DNA of 64,000 nt from the NCBI GenBank assembly GCA_000442125.1, contig KE546975.1:1550001-1614000 (forward strand), in the 5' to 3' direction. Positions 12,867-25,126 of this stretch are shown here, one piece after another; position 1 is the stretch's first letter; each line of letters opens with the position of its first letter. The notes below the pieces were generated by a model. The model searched no databases. It worked only from the letters and a program-made list of their open reading frames with translations, and had not been told where the DNA came from. Position numbers and translations under genes: made by a program. This stretch comes from Opeltia flavorubescens (taxonomy: Eukaryota > Ascomycota > Lecanoromycetes > Teloschistales > Teloschistaceae).

Positions 12867-14074
12867 TCACTTCTTCATATCAAGACATGTACGAACTTTA
12901 TTCGGATCCTCAAAGTCAATCCTTATCTGATCCCGCAGCTGCCATATCATGAAATACTCCTCCCTCGTCCTCGCAAACATAGTCATGCCCGGACCCGTGA
13001 AGTAACACACAACCGGATACTTCCTTCCAAGAACATTACTATGATCGGCAATCATCCACGCGAGTCCTACGCCATGTGGAGTCGCCAGTAACGCTCTCCC
13101 TCGATTCGATCGCAGATCGAGGAGATGGCCCGGCCAGGGTAAATTCAAGGTGTCGGGTCTGTCGTCCGGGATCCCCTCGATGTATTCCATCATTCGCCGA
13201 GTGGAGTTTGTGGTTATGTTTTCTTGGATTATGTACCTGAGTTTTCGGGCCTGGGTTCCGGCTATTTGTGTCCAGGCGTACCATACTAGGTCTGACCAGC
13301 GGAACATCTCGGGGATGCGTTGACCGCTTGGGGCGGCTTTTTCGGGGGATTTGTTGTTGGAGGCGATGATGGTTGATTTGTCGCCCTTGACGATGTAGGA
13401 GCCGTCGTAGTAGCCGTTCGTGGGAGGCTAGAGAGATAGGGAGAGAGTCGTTAGCGTAAGAACAAGACTTGGAGTGTATTATTGTCGAGGGCAACGCTAA
13501 AAATTTCATTCCGAGATTGATAAGGGTGTAGAGATCTACGTACAAAGCGCTGTCCGCCTGTCCCATGAATCTTGAACTCCCTAGTCTGAGAAATCTGCAC
13601 ATATTGAGCGTCGTCGATGTTGTGTGGTATTCCCAAATCCCGCAATGCTGGAATTATATTGAAGTTTGGATTGAATTGCCCGTCGTCTCTGTAGTACCAC
13701 CCGTTGTAACGCAAGTCATCTTTCGTGTAGACCTTTGCCATTGGCGGCGCGGCAGTGATCCTCCCGATTAGAGCAGCTGCTTTGCAAACAAGGTTGGTGA
13801 AATTCACATCGATTTCGGCCCTTTTGTCAAGGGTAGGCGCGAAGATTATGGCGGAAGAGTTGTGGATATTCAGATCGATCTCAGGAGCTGCAAGCACTTG
13901 CGAGGTTCGTTTGTCAACGGCGCGAGCAATAAGTTGTTGTCTTGGGAGATTGACGCCAGCAAGATTTTGATGACCATGCTTGAGGAACGCTGGGACGAAA
14001 GGGAGATATGCTGTGATGAATGCTATCAGCCCGGCGAAAGCGATTCGCCTCCCATACACGGTGATTGGTCGCAT
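12867..14074 (-). CDS. Uncharacterised secretory/anchored protein with dibasic (Kex2-like) sites
   Basis: Two exons, 14074-13544 and 13427-12867, separated by a 116-nt GTACGT...TAG intron in phase 0, encode 363 residues. The N-terminus has a basic head and a hydrophobic stretch (RRIAFAGLIAFITAYLPFV), reading as a signal anchor or signal peptide. Two Lys-Arg sites follow (AVDKRTSQ and LDKRAEID), the kind cut by Kexin in the fungal Golgi. The rest is soluble, with Trp/Tyr-rich patches (YNGWYYRDDGQF, FRWSDLVWYAWTQ) and NxT/S sequons. I do not recognise the family. An upstream in-frame ATG at 14158 would add 28 residues, but 14074 places the hydrophobic segment close to the N-terminus. It may be a secreted pro-protein or a membrane protein. 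Confidence 0.7.
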
Positions 14075-16284
14075 TGTAACTGTTGTGTAGACAGATAAGG
14101 GAATAAGAGATAAAGTACCTTGAAGGTTGAGAAGTCTTTGAAAGAAATGGAACGACAAGGTCGTCGAATTTCAAGCAAAATGAGACATCTTCGGTGAAAA
14201 GTGTGCATTGAATGAATGATGTTCCACTTAAGGTGTGTATTACCATCTTCATTGTCTCATTTGTTAGGGGACCATTTCATTTGAGAATGGCTTACCTTCT
14301 TCATGTCTGATTGGAAGACAAATAAGCTTAAGTAGCAAAGGGCAAGCAAGAATAAGGTGAAGGTGGCGGGACGAAGACCCTCTCAAGGTGAATGACCAGT
14401 GATTACAATAAATCACGGGAATTCACTTCATCAACTGGAGGCCTCCTTGAAGATGATTTTCCGACAGTCACTATTATTTAGACACTCCTGAGGGAATGTG
14501 CTTGTCGTAGGTACATTCAAATTGATCAAGGTTGTGACGGGTTATGCATGGTTTTGAAGAGGATTAGATAGTCCGTAGACGCAAATTTGTCTATTCGGAA
14601 ATTCATACTCCAGCAAACCTGCGCGCTTGAAACTATTTCAACTTTTGGCCTTGCATGGTGTCGTTAGTTGAGGCTTACCAAAAACATTGTCTACGCATAC
14701 AAGGAAGTAAAGAGGTTCAAATATCTCCCCCACCACATCTGAGTCTGCTAATGAATAGTTGGCTTCCCACTGGGGAGATTGTTATGATACCATAAATGGC
14801 TTGAATGTCGTATAGCTATTAATTAATTGATACCGTTGGCTTGAGAGAGGCTGGATATTTGCGGAAGTCGCCGAGTTTGAACGTTTTTCCAACGCTTCAA
14901 AGGTTGGTTTGGATTCAATCTTTCGGCCTCGGATGATGTGTACGGCGTTGTACTGAATGAGTAAAAGTTCAATCAAATGAACAAAAATGCGTAAACTACA
15001 CGCACAACATTCAATCCCTTAGACACGTTCGACAGATATCGAGAAGAATAGGTTATCCAATTCTAAGAAACCCAATCGCCATCGCAGCTACAACACGGGG
15101 ATCTCGTCTCTACAGAAAATTGCGCCTCCTCTCCAATACGGCTAACCTTCGAGTACAAAACCCCCCCAATATACAGTCCGCAGGTATTCAATCAACTACG
15201 AGTACCTTATCGACATAGAAAGGATGATACCATGGATGATCCCTAGGAACATGATATAAGAAGTTTAAATCATGAGCATTGAATTCCTTCCTCAATCGTA
15301 GGAGCTTCCATTGGCCTTGCTCCAGACTGCGAGTATTCATAGTCATGATATATATGTCACTACTGTGGCGAGTCCTTTTGCGGATTTTCCGCGCTTGATC
15401 CTTCGCTGTAGTTCAGCTCATTGGTGTTGAGATAAAACATTCGTTGTAGTCCCCCCAAGAATCGTAAGCTTTGAGGGCATTCCTTCGTATATCGGTGTAA
15501 AGAAGTGCCAACATGTTCTCGCATTGGTGCTCCATGCTCGAGAGAGAATTGGAGCGCAACCTTCCGCATGAATGCTGTAGGGGATAGGACCGCTTGGCCA
15601 AGATGCCATGACTTTACGGACTGAGAGACTCAATCGTATCTGATGACTTGAAGTACCTCGCATCGCTTTCAGAAAGATATAACATCCAAAGCTAGGTTTC
15701 CACAGACAGTGGCTTGATAACAAAGTGATCACCTCTCTTAATGCAGTGCAGTAAGGACCACAGTGGCGAGTCCAAGGAGGTTCGATAGGTTTAGATATTG
15801 GTGTACGGGCTAGTACTTAGTGAGGCTCCGATACTGCAACTCGTGGACCGCTCAGACATCCCCTAGCATTTTGCGATAGATGTCAACTGTGTTTCTTTGT
15901 GGCAGAACTACAACAACATCCTTTTCTTTATTGGCTAAGAATTATTCATCAACGACGGAACGGCGATTGTGTGATGCCGCCATGGATCGAAAGGGCTCCA
16001 GCCGCATAATGTCATGTATCTTCAAAGATCTGACCAAATCATTTTCATGACATCGGCAGTGAATGGATCTGCTGAGACATCAAGTTGGACTTTTCCAACT
16101 ACTTTTTTCGTCGTCGAAGTCAAGTATTGAGCCCCACTTTTACATTTAGCACTGGATCTCTAGATCCATGTAGGTCCAGATTATAAGAACCATCATTTCG
16201 ACGTAGCGATTCCCTCGCTCACAACGTCGCCTGCTCTTCATTGAAGGTTTCAGATGATTGACCGACGGGGTTCTGTATCGCTGG
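14075..16284. other. Intergenic region
   Basis: Promoter side of the Kex2-site protein and 3' side of the next minus gene. Small frames such as 15418-15732 (minus, 104 codons) lack any domain, membrane segment or splice partner. Nothing recognisable. Confidence 0.45.
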
Positions 16285-17391
16285 CTAGATGTCGTCGTGG
16301 TTGATGCCAAAGGCATGGAAGAGCTTCTGTCGCTTTTCTCGGATCTCCGGGATATTTTTGATTAAGTTTCTGTGGTAGTCTATCTCTTGCCTCACCGAAA
16401 CGGCCAACTCATCAAGTTTGGTACCGATAGTGGCGCTGTCGAAGTCCGCAAAGTGAATAGCAGCGACTAAGTAATCCCAACTTTTCGAGAAGAACCAGCA
16501 CTGATCTCGGATTGGCCGCGGAAATAGGATTCTCCGCGCTCTAATTTGGTTATCGATCGTTCCATAATGATCCCTTCCAACAATTTTGTCCTGAACTCTT
16601 CTCGTGTCGAACTCAATACATGACTTGCCCTGTGGCGGAGGAATTCCCATAGCTCGCAGATAGCTATCGGCGGCTTTCATGGTATTCATCCGGTAGTCCA
16701 CGCTTCGATGACACTTTACAAGTTCCTTGGGATTCGTAATAACTCCATCTCCGATCTGGCGGATAGAATTGTGGAGCCCACCGTCTGGTGCACAATCGTC
16801 GAACCCCCTGTAGCTTCGGAGATATTGATATCCGAGGCGGGCGACTTGATCAACTATGGCCTGGACACCTCCCCCACTCTTTCTTTCGTGTCCTATGTTG
16901 TGATCTGTATGCGACTCACGAATTGTTAGGTCCAAGTTCGGAACAACGTCGTGGTCTAGTAGTTGATCCCAGCGCAGCTTCGCCAGTGGTGTACCGATAG
17001 GCCCTCTCCAGCGAATACTCCATGTTTCTTCTTCGGGAGTGGATTCGTACCCCATTTCTTTCAATCTCAGACGGTCATACTTTAAAAGTGTCTCAAAGAC
17101 TGCTTTGGTGAACTCTTCATACGCTGCATCCTCCTCCTCATTTGTATAATACTCGTCATCATCGTCGTCGTAGTCATTGTCATGCGCATCGGGATTGAGA
17201 TTTTTACCGGAAGTGCCAATTCTTGTCAAGGAATCTACGATAGCTGAAGTGTATATCGATATGTATGCTCTCCGCTCGAGTATACCAGTGACTTCCGATG
17301 GGTTCCTGATCGTGTGCGGAGTCGCTGCCATCATTGTCGATAGATCGAATTCGATTCCGCTATTTTTATCGGTAGTGTGTTGCAAATACAA
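16285..17391 (-). CDS. Hypothetical protein with acidic stretch
   Basis: A single open frame of 368 codons with no need for introns. There is no signal peptide or membrane segment. Residues 70-95 form an Asp/Glu/Tyr-rich run (DNDYDDDDDEYYTNEEED), followed by a largely helical, charged region with Trp motifs (ETWSIRWRGPIG, QCWFFSKSWDYLVAAIHF) and a Lys/Arg-rich C-terminus ending in HAFGINHDDI. The length and uninterrupted frame in a region with otherwise short ORFs support a real gene. I do not recognise the family. The start at 17391 is the first ATG; Met20 (TMMAATPHT) is an alternative. It diverges from the small two-TM gene and the zinc-finger gene downstream. Confidence 0.65.
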   Translation of the reverse strand: MYLQHTTDKNSGIEFDLSTMMAATPHTIRNPSEVTGILERRAYISIYTSAIVDSLTRIGTSGKNLNPDAHDNDYDDDDDEYYTNEEEDAAYEEFTKAVFETLLKYDRLRLKEMGYESTPEEETWSIRWRGPIGTPLAKLRWDQLLDHDVVPNLDLTIRESHTDHNIGHERKSGGGVQAIVDQVARLGYQYLRSYRGFDDCAPDGGLHNSIRQIGDGVITNPKELVKCHRSVDYRMNTMKAADSYLRAMGIPPPQGKSCIEFDTRRVQDKIVGRDHYGTIDNQIRARRILFPRPIRDQCWFFSKSWDYLVAAIHFADFDSATIGTKLDELAVSVRQEIDYHRNLIKNIPEIREKRQKLFHAFGINHDDI

Positions 17392-18492
17392 TGTCGTCTA
17401 CTGGGGATTTGAGGGTTCGATTTCGATGATTGTGAATGGGACGTGGGTCACAACAATTATCTTGAAGAAGCGGTCCCAAAAAATTTCGGGTGATCTTTCA
17501 ACGGGATGACTGGTGGATCATGGATGAGCAAGTAAGAGACCGTTAAACAGAGGAAGTTCGAGCCTCGGTCAAATCGATCAGAATACGCACAGACCCAAGT
17601 ATCAGTCAGACGACACAGAAAGTGTTTGTCGGAATGCGCTGTAATCTCATGATTGTAAAACCAGATCATCTGATCAACATTATTTTAGCAGGGAGGTGAG
17701 CATGTAACATAAGCCTAGTGCTCTAGTGATACCGAGTAGGTTAGCTGCCAACGGTTTTATCATGACTGCACGAGAAAAAAATCATCCAATATGCGCATGT
17801 CAGATGATATTCTGCACCAAAAGGGGGTCCCACAGTGGGCTTGAATTAGTGCAGAATATAGGCCGATTTTGGCTATTGACAGCGCAATATGGCTGTATAA
17901 AGCCATCAAGCTTTTCAAGCAGACAGTGGAAAAATGGTTTCGATGTATCGATTGAACGTGCAAGCGCCACAAAGTCCTTCCTCGCTAGGATTCAGCTGCT
18001 AGGGTCCTAGGATGAATACTATAGTGATGTCAACTTACAAGTTGACATCTACGGAGTGAGTCATGGGTGACTCTTAATGATAGTCGCTGCTACAACTATG
18101 ATCGTCATACTCCTGTCTACAAACCCATCAGAAACAATACAGGGTAAATACCTCCTGGAGGTTATTCTACTAGTGGAGATCATACGCTGTAGGCATAATT
18201 ACCGCCATTACTTGATTCAACATCTTTTTTCGATTTGATGGCTTTTGCAGGTTCACATATTCTAACACTCGATTCGACTTGGTGGCACAGGAATCAATCG
18301 CTAGGGCTACAGCCCTATGCATGACGTCATCTGCAAGGTACTGCAATTTTTCGCAATCCTGCAAAATTCCCTAATTTCAACGTTCTCAAAGAGTTGATCG
18401 ATAATTGGATTACCTAAATCCAAATGTCAAAATATCCTTACTGCAACATGCTCTACTGCGACTATCCTTACACCCGAATGCCCTACTCAAAA
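17392..18492. other. Intergenic region with a perfect 24-nt palindrome
   Basis: No gene supported. The sequence GATGTCAACTT-AC-AAGTTGACATC at 18026-18049 is a perfect inverted repeat with 11-bp arms. A 64-codon minus frame at 18170-18364 has no recognisable content. Confidence 0.4.
18026..18049. repeat. Short perfect palindrome (11-bp arms, 2-bp spacer)
   Basis: The arms GATGTCAACTT and AAGTTGACATC are exact reverse complements. It could be a dimeric transcription-factor site or chance; no second copy was noticed in the window. Confidence 0.6.
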
Positions 18493-19183
18493 TTATCGAT
18501 ACATCCATAACAAAAGCCCCTCGACACAAGCAATCCAGGCACATATTGCTTCACTTAGGGCAAGGCCAAGATGCACCTGTTTGGTCAAAATAATTGTGAT
18601 GATACCAGAGATCCCCGACAATGCCAGTGCAGCTCCTATGAGATAACAGCATCGGACTCTGTCAAGCTCATAGGCGATGAGTACGGCCTTCGGCGAACTT
18701 GTCTGAGGTTGTGAAAAGTCAAGGAAAGGGTAGGCGGTAGGGAATCGATGACAGTGGCGATAACCTGATGGCTCGTTGAAAGCTGCAGTCAGTCTATCAT
18801 CTGCTTTACTCTGCTTTGAGTGGGAGATATGTAAATGAACGCGGGTGGCTTTGTTTTCGATTGCTGAGGGCATAGGGTCATTGCACTGTGAGTCTGTTAG
18901 CGGTACCTAGGATGCGTATTTGTAAGAAAGGGAATACGGTATCGATTTTGACAATAGATGCAACCACCTTTCGAACGAGCAGCTGCCGTATCAGAATTTT
19001 GTTCAACGGTCCAGTTTGTTCCTCGTACTGTGAATGTATTTGGCGCATCACCTGCTCTCCCGTATCGGTAGACTGTAAGTTGACAGTTTGGAGATAGAGC
19101 TGGCCATTCAGGCTCTGGAACAAAAGCCGCCATGTGATAGTCGGTGGGAGCAACGGATCTACGCGACTATTTCTCAATGGCAT
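18493..19183 (-). CDS. Small fungal protein with C-terminal pair of membrane segments
   Basis: Two exons, 19183-18938 and 18885-18493, joined by a 52-nt intron (GTATTC donor, CTAAC branch site, CACAG acceptor), phase 0, give 212 residues. The N-terminal part (TITWRLLFQSLNGQLYLQTV, then NLQST) matches the opening of a widespread uncharacterised fungal family that starts with a WLL...DG..Y.Q..NL pattern. The last 55 residues carry two hydrophobic segments (CCYLIGAALALSGISGIITI and LSEAICAWIACVEGLLLW), as in that family. Function is unknown. The middle is shorter than I would expect, so a further exon or partial decay is possible. It lies between two divergent genes. Confidence 0.5.
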
Positions 19184-19794
19184 TGCTTGCAGGAGTGACG
19201 GTAAGTACGCTATTTGATATCGTCGTCCGCGCGCCTGTGTACACCACGTTTGACTGCCAGGCAGCATCCAGATTATGTATGCAGACGATAGCTACAGCTC
19301 TCATGGCCAGAGACTTTACATCTGTGTAATTTGGATGAATGAAGCTTTCCTACATCAATAACACAATGGTGCACAGCTTTCATTTTCAAACACCTCTGGA
19401 CTTTCTCATCATCAAAACGAGAAGACAGCACCTTTGAGCGATTGTGGATTGATTTTAGTCCCCAAGGATTGTGAATCTGAATTTGCACTTTTGTGTCTCG
19501 CGGGTGGAATTGGGTGGCGACGTGAGGCTTTCAGGCCGAGGTAAATTGATTGGATCGGGGACAACTGTCAGCTTTTGCCAAGAATGCGCACCTGCGCGTT
19601 GAGCTTGCACTTCGGTGTCAGGCCAGATTACTCACTTCTTTGTCCCTCGTCCTTCGACATGAACCCTTTTCACTCAATAAAATCCTATTCAACGTAGGTG
19701 CGGCACCATTTGTCACTAAGTTGAATACCTTTTCCTCAAGCAGCCTAGTAAAACACGTCCTGCCATAGCAACACTGCATTACTCACAGTGTATT
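19184..19794. promoter_or_regulatory. Divergent promoter region
   Basis: About 0.6 kb between the small two-TM gene (minus) and the zinc-finger gene (plus). No specific site recognised with confidence. Confidence 0.35.
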
Positions 19795-22291
19795 ATGGCA
19801 TATACCGAAGCGGGATACGATTTTCGACGACCGCGACAGCCGCATAGTCCAAAGGTAGACCGTTTACGGAGACCAGCCATCTTTTCAAGTCCAAAGAAAC
19901 AATCATTTTACGATATGCCTGGGTCGGACGAGAGCTCAATGTCCCCGTTGGACAACTTCAAAGCTGGACCTGATTCGCAGAATCTGCCTCCTGGATTTTT
20001 GCCTGACTATGCTTACTCACACTTAGAGTTCGGAAGTGGTGCTAACTCTGATACCCTGGCTCACGAATATCTCGATCCTACCCCGAGTCTCGGATTAGAA
20101 TCCATATTCGGAGAAGTGACTGGCGACCGTTTATTATTCCGCGACCCTCCGCCTGTTGGTAGCACTTCTATGGGGACTATTGTTTCTACTGATAGCGGAT
20201 ATCGCAGCTGTAGTCCTGAACCCTTCTCTCATACTCCAGAACTTTACGGGGTCAAGCCTTGTGAGTGCACCCCGAGCTGCCATCGATAGCTTCTTTCGTC
20301 TATACTAAGTGCTTTCATTCAAACCGACAATAGATCAGGGATTTAAATTGCCCCCGTGTTCGCAAATTGAGCATCAGGGACCGCAGGATTTGTCTCGACC
20401 AAATCGCCGGAAGGAGCGTGCAGCATCTCACGCAGATGAAAGGCGTGCAAACACAAAGTGGAAAAAGGTCTGCGATGTTTGCGGCAAAGGCTATGTCAGA
20501 GAATTCTATTGGAGAAAGCACATGGAAATTCACACATCCAAGCCACCTGCACGATCTCGAAATAATGGAGGCTCCAAGGAGCTTCCTATGGACCCAAGCA
20601 AGGCACGAAAGTTGCTGAATATCGATCGCGAACTTCATGACCCGCAGCTGAGAGTCCAAAAAGCTACTAGAAGTTTAGAGAAGCCGGATCTTCAGCCACC
20701 TGATTACTCGAGATGGGACCTCGAGCCAGGTGCAACCCCACTCTTGAGTAGCGTAACGGAAGGATTCAGAATCGAAGATCGAGCTAAAGCAGAAGACTCA
20801 GAGACGACCAGTCATCCATCATCATTGGGGAGTGAATTATCGTATGAGTCCAGCGAGGGCTCGAATGGCGAGGAATCTTCCAATCTTTCTTGGGAAGATG
20901 ATGCAGAACTCGGATTGCTGCGCTCGAAACATGAGCTTCTTGTACACCTTATGCAGGACTTTTATGCTATCTTCGATCAACGGTGGACGGCCAAAGTCCA
21001 AAGCCATGCTGGAGGAACCTCAGGCGCCGGTTATAACAATGATCAACGATCCCTAGAGATCACCCCCAGCAGGTCTCGGAAGCGTCCGAGAGATGATCGA
21101 GACCAGACGCCGCCTGATGATCGTTCGAAGCGGAATAGGGACAACGAGAAGCCATCGTCAACGCCCGAGGAGAAGCGTTTGTTTGCTTGCCCATTTCACA
21201 AATATGACCGCTATAAGTACTGCTGTAGTATTATTTATGGTTCAAAGTATCGAGCATGCGTTGGACCCGGGTTCACTTCGATATCTCGTTTGAAGTAAGT
21301 CAATCTCCAGCGTCACAGACCTTGTCGAGACGACTCACAAATGCTCAGGCAGCATCTGAAGAGGGTTCACAGCGCTCCAATACAATGCACAAGATGTTGG
21401 CTTGTCATGCAAGACCTCCAAGTCATGTCAGCTCATGCAAATCAACCACTTCGCTGTGAACAGCAGGAACCTCAACCAGAAGGTATCTCCGCGGAGAAAA
21501 TGAGGTTGCTCAAAAGCAAATGGGGGGCTACGTGGTCGGACATATACAATATCCTCTTCCCTGGAGCACCGATACCCAGCCCATGTAAGCTCCCACACCT
21601 TCCTTGTATACTAAACACCATCTGATGGCTTGAAGATCATGAGTATGACCCTCCAGAATGCATTGGTGGCCAGTCTCCACAATCTCAAGACGTCACCGAT
21701 TTTGAAGCTTATGCTCGCGTGGANCTCCCGAGACTCGTTGAGGCAAATCTTCAAACGCTAGTCAATGACAGAATTGCACCGCTTGAAGAAAGCTTGAAAG
21801 CTATGCTCGTCGATATAGTAAGGCGCTGTCAGTCTACAGTCGCTCAGAATTATAGTCGAACCCGAACTACACCCTCAACTGAGCCCAGACAGTCCGCTGA
21901 GATCATCGATCCAAATACGTCGCTCAACACGACTGCATCACTCGACGCTTCACAAATGGCTAGCGATAATCAATGCATGACGACCAAAGCCCCAGGAACC
22001 GCCGGGAAAGGTAAAAATACATCGACGAATAGCAATCTTGCCAACTTCTTCGATGAGCCTCAATGGTTGGACTCATCTCAATTCCCCCCTGCGGCAGAAT
22101 ATCCCTCTTCAAGCAGCAGACTTCTGGACTCAGGATACGGTAGCTTGACCCAAGAGTCGCCGCACATAGAATTGGACTTAGATTTCTTTTGCCCGACTTG
22201 GAATGACGGTCGTAACGATGAGTTTCAAGTAGGATTTCCAGTACTTCCAGCCACCTCCAACCCACCGCAGCAGAGCTCATATCCGACATGA
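19795..22291 (+). CDS. C2H2 zinc-finger protein (fungal nuclear regulator-like)
   Basis: Four exons: 19795-20260, 20334-21294, 21349-21584 and 21636-22291, with introns of 73, 54 and 51 nt and consistent phases, give 772 residues. A classical C2H2 finger lies early in exon 2 (CDVCGKGYVREFYWRKHMEIH: C-x2-C-x12-H-x3-H). Further on is a second Cys/His-rich module: CPFHKYDRYKYC, a CVGPGF motif, RLKQHLKRVH and CTRCWLVM, followed by KWGATWSDIYNILFPG. That order is shared by many fungal proteins annotated only as C2H2-type domain proteins. A basic patch (SRSRKRPRDDRD, then RSKRNRDNEK) could be a nuclear localisation signal. The N- and C-termini are Ser/Pro-rich and disordered, with LDSGYGSL-type motifs. 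One N lies at 21724. It probably regulates transcription; targets unknown. Confidence 0.82.
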
Positions 22292-23529
22292 GCTGAAAAA
22301 CTGCATCATGATGGTGATAGCAGGTCTACCACACAAGAGACAATTGTAGGTGCAGTTCCATGCATGGCATCAATGAGTCTAAACCACTGCTAATTGTGAA
22401 TAGAATCACGTTCTGTACTCAAAGTGTTGAATTTGCTGCGCAGCAGTGCCCTATCTTCCCACACGATGAATTCGGTCATCCTGGATATAAAGCGCGATGT
22501 GACCGACGCATACACCCTCCTGATGTAGAAAATCTAGAGCTTCTTCGATGATACCAGCGACTTGTAAGCCAGTGTCTGACAAATGCACAAATGTTCCGAC
22601 CACGGCCATGAAGAGCCCTATTGTACATCTGTATGCCAGTTGATATGGATATCGCCATCGGCTACTTAACGAGCGAAAAACACCAATCAAGATCCTAATG
22701 AGACTTGTCGCGGCGAATTGCTTGGATCCACGATCTCGTACACTCAAACTGAAGTTCCAAATGGGTGTGGATTTGTCATTCCGTCGTCAGCATCTTGAGA
22801 GGTAAATACCTGATTGCTCCCGAAGGATAGCTTTCGGGTGGTATTCTCCAGGTACATGAGAGAGATAGTGCAGACATTGAGCACCTGCGCCTCTCTCCCT
22901 CTCTCTATAAGAGTCCACAACACTTCATTTAAGATCAACCGTTGACTTCGTCATAGACAGCGAACTAGGTATAGCATAGGATCCTTACTGGTGAATAATG
23001 AGTCTTTGTACGCCCAAGCAGCTCATAAAAGCTATCAGTCAACGATGAGTAGGAACGCTTGAGAATGTTTCCCAATGCAGCTACGTCCGAAAACCATCAT
23101 GCTATGCTGTACCTCGTCATCCAATCCATTGACGGCTACCCCTCACTGGCAAACCACTACCATTGATTTTTGTGGTATTCATCCTTAGGATATCTCCCAA
23201 TCCGTCTTGACCAAGTGGCTAGGATGCTCCACGAGGTTTAGCGTGGGGTGCCGGTTGATACTTGTGGCTTTAGCGGATTTAGGTCCCAGAGTCATTGGAG
23301 TTCACCTTCAACCATAGGTCTGATGTGATGATCGAGGCCGATCGAGACCATGTCCAGGCCTTTTATTACATTTGCCGAGTTAGCAATATGCCTGAGAGCA
23401 CACTGCGTATATAAAATCCTGGGCATCATGAATTGAATGAACATCTTAGCCTTGAGCTTACCTCGATTTCTCCGCTGTCTTTTTTCCCAACTGTCCTTAT
23501 TGTCAGTATTTTGTATATCCGATCTCACA
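22292..23529. other. Intergenic region with TATA box
   Basis: Minus-strand frames at 22451-22747 (98 codons, with a hydrophobic stretch) and 22744-22938 could be parts of a decayed or unrecognised gene, but no intron joins them convincingly. A TATATAAAA box at 23408-23416 fits transcription of the next plus-strand gene. Confidence 0.4.
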
Positions 23530-24121
23530 ATGTCGGAAATGGACGCCGGCACCGCCGGCGAAATCGTCGGCTTCATCTGGGACATCATCGACTTCGACGA
23601 CCAGCACTACATCAAACTCAGCCTCGGCAACGGCACAGATTTCACCTGGCAAATGGGCGTTGCCGAAGAACACCACGGAAAAGTCCGCGTCTGGGGTAAA
23701 GGCATCATCCCCCCCGGCCAAAGCACGACCATCTACATGAACCGATCGGGCATGGGCGTCGACCTGGAGCTCACCATTCGCTACAAGCAACAAGGAGATC
23801 CTTCTGATAATGAAAAGGATGAGATTATCCATGCTTATGCGAGTGTGCCGAATGTGGGGGAGAATAAGTATGATCTTAGGATTGGGGATCATTATAAGGA
23901 TAAGTGGAGGCTTGTGGAGAATGGATGGTTTGAGAGGAATAAGAGGGGGGCGGCGTCGATGGAGTGTGATATTTATCTTCAGGTGCAACGTGAGACTAGA
24001 ACTTTCTTTTCTGGGAACCTCGCTGTCTTTGAAGATTGATGCTGATTGATGCTGATGACCTACAGGTAAAAATCCGGGTGATCCAGATTTCTATAAGATG
24101 TGGGAGCATGAGAGACACTAG
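23530..24121 (+). CDS. Beta-rich hypothetical protein
   Basis: Exon 1 (23530-23989) and exon 2 (24066-24121) are joined by a 76-nt GTGAGA...CTACAG intron in phase 1, giving 171 residues ending in NPGDPDFYKMWEHERH. Without splicing the frame closes after 16 different residues; the spliced tail looks more protein-like. The sequence is acidic and beta-rich (GNGTDFTWQMGVAEEHHGKV, GMGVDLELTIRY, YDLRIGDHYKDKWRLVENGW) and suggests a single beta-sandwich. I do not recognise the family. An in-frame ATG at 23437 would add a hydrophobic leader, but it lies only about 20 bp after a TATATAAAA box, so the message most likely starts near there and translation at 23530. Confidence 0.65.
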
Positions 24122-25126
24122 GAGGCTCAACTCAACTCCTCTGGTAGGCATCACACATGGAAGTACCTGCACAATCATCATGCAAATTACTCCAACACGC
24201 GAATATGTCTGCAACGTGTGACTGTTATGAAATCTTTGAAGAAATGGTACTTCGACTACGTGAACGCAGATCGTTCTTCAGCGTATTCTATTTCATGGGA
24301 TGTGGAATCTCAAGTTTGACAATGGAGTTCCCCAATGTCAAGTTACTCCACGCTATGCTCTAGGCTGGGCTTAAAATCTTTTAACTCTCGGTTCTCAATG
24401 TTGACACTTTGCAAAAGCTTCATGGAGCTGCTTGCCCATAAGATACAGCCTCTTTTCTGCACTGTTTCGTGCGATGTGGGATCCATGCGATACACGATGT
24501 GAATGATAGGAGTTCCATGGCCCCGGACAAGGTTTGTCACACCTTCAAGAAGCCTATTCCACACGATCTTTCAAGAGGTGCGTATTTCAGTAGGTCAGAG
24601 CGAGGTTCGTAGCCTTTCAAGGGGACCAGCGATGCCACTGCACGATACTATCTTGTAAGATATCATGTAATCAACGGAGATAGGCTTCATTCTATGGAGA
24701 CCCAAATTTGAGAAGACTATCATGATCGGCAATACCCAGGATTCTGCCCTTTTCTTTATCCTAACGCCGATACAAGATCTGGCAAAAGTATGCAAGTCTC
24801 AGAGTTGCGTGATAGATCTTCATATTGTTCGTAGCATTGAGAAGGCTTTGCTGTACCGTGTGAATCAGAATTCCCATCAAGAATGAGGATTGAAAGAAAT
24901 AAAAGTTTTCTTTAAACAAAACAACCAAAGCCGGGACCGTCCAACCAAATCTCCAACTACAAAATTCCTCAAAAACAGCAATAACCCCGTCCACAGAAAT
25001 GTCTCTTTCTTTTACCCACAACATGCAAATAACACAAAAACAAAACAACACCGAATTCGCAACCCCAGTCAAGCAACATAACCTCATCCATCCAGACCAG
25101 AAACTCAGACCCCAAACCAAAACCTT
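24122..25126. other. Intergenic region with possible small minus-strand gene
   Basis: Two minus frames (24795-24595 and 24564-24343) could be joined by an intron of about 80 nt (GTATCG donor, GAAAG acceptor), giving about 123 residues with no recognised motif. Support is weak. Nothing else seen. Confidence 0.3.

Noticed and set aside
20315-20659. 114-codon minus-strand frame
   Set aside because: Shadow of the zinc-finger gene on the opposite strand, antisense to the C2H2 motif.
23200-23275. tRNA-like stretch (GACCAAGTGGCTAGGATGCTCC...)
   Set aside because: The start resembles a tRNA D-arm, but no B box (GGTTCGANTCC) follows at the right distance and the arms do not pair.
24343-24795. Possible two-exon minus gene
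   Set aside because: Splice signals are only fair and neither half resembles a known family; kept only as a note in the intergenic entry.
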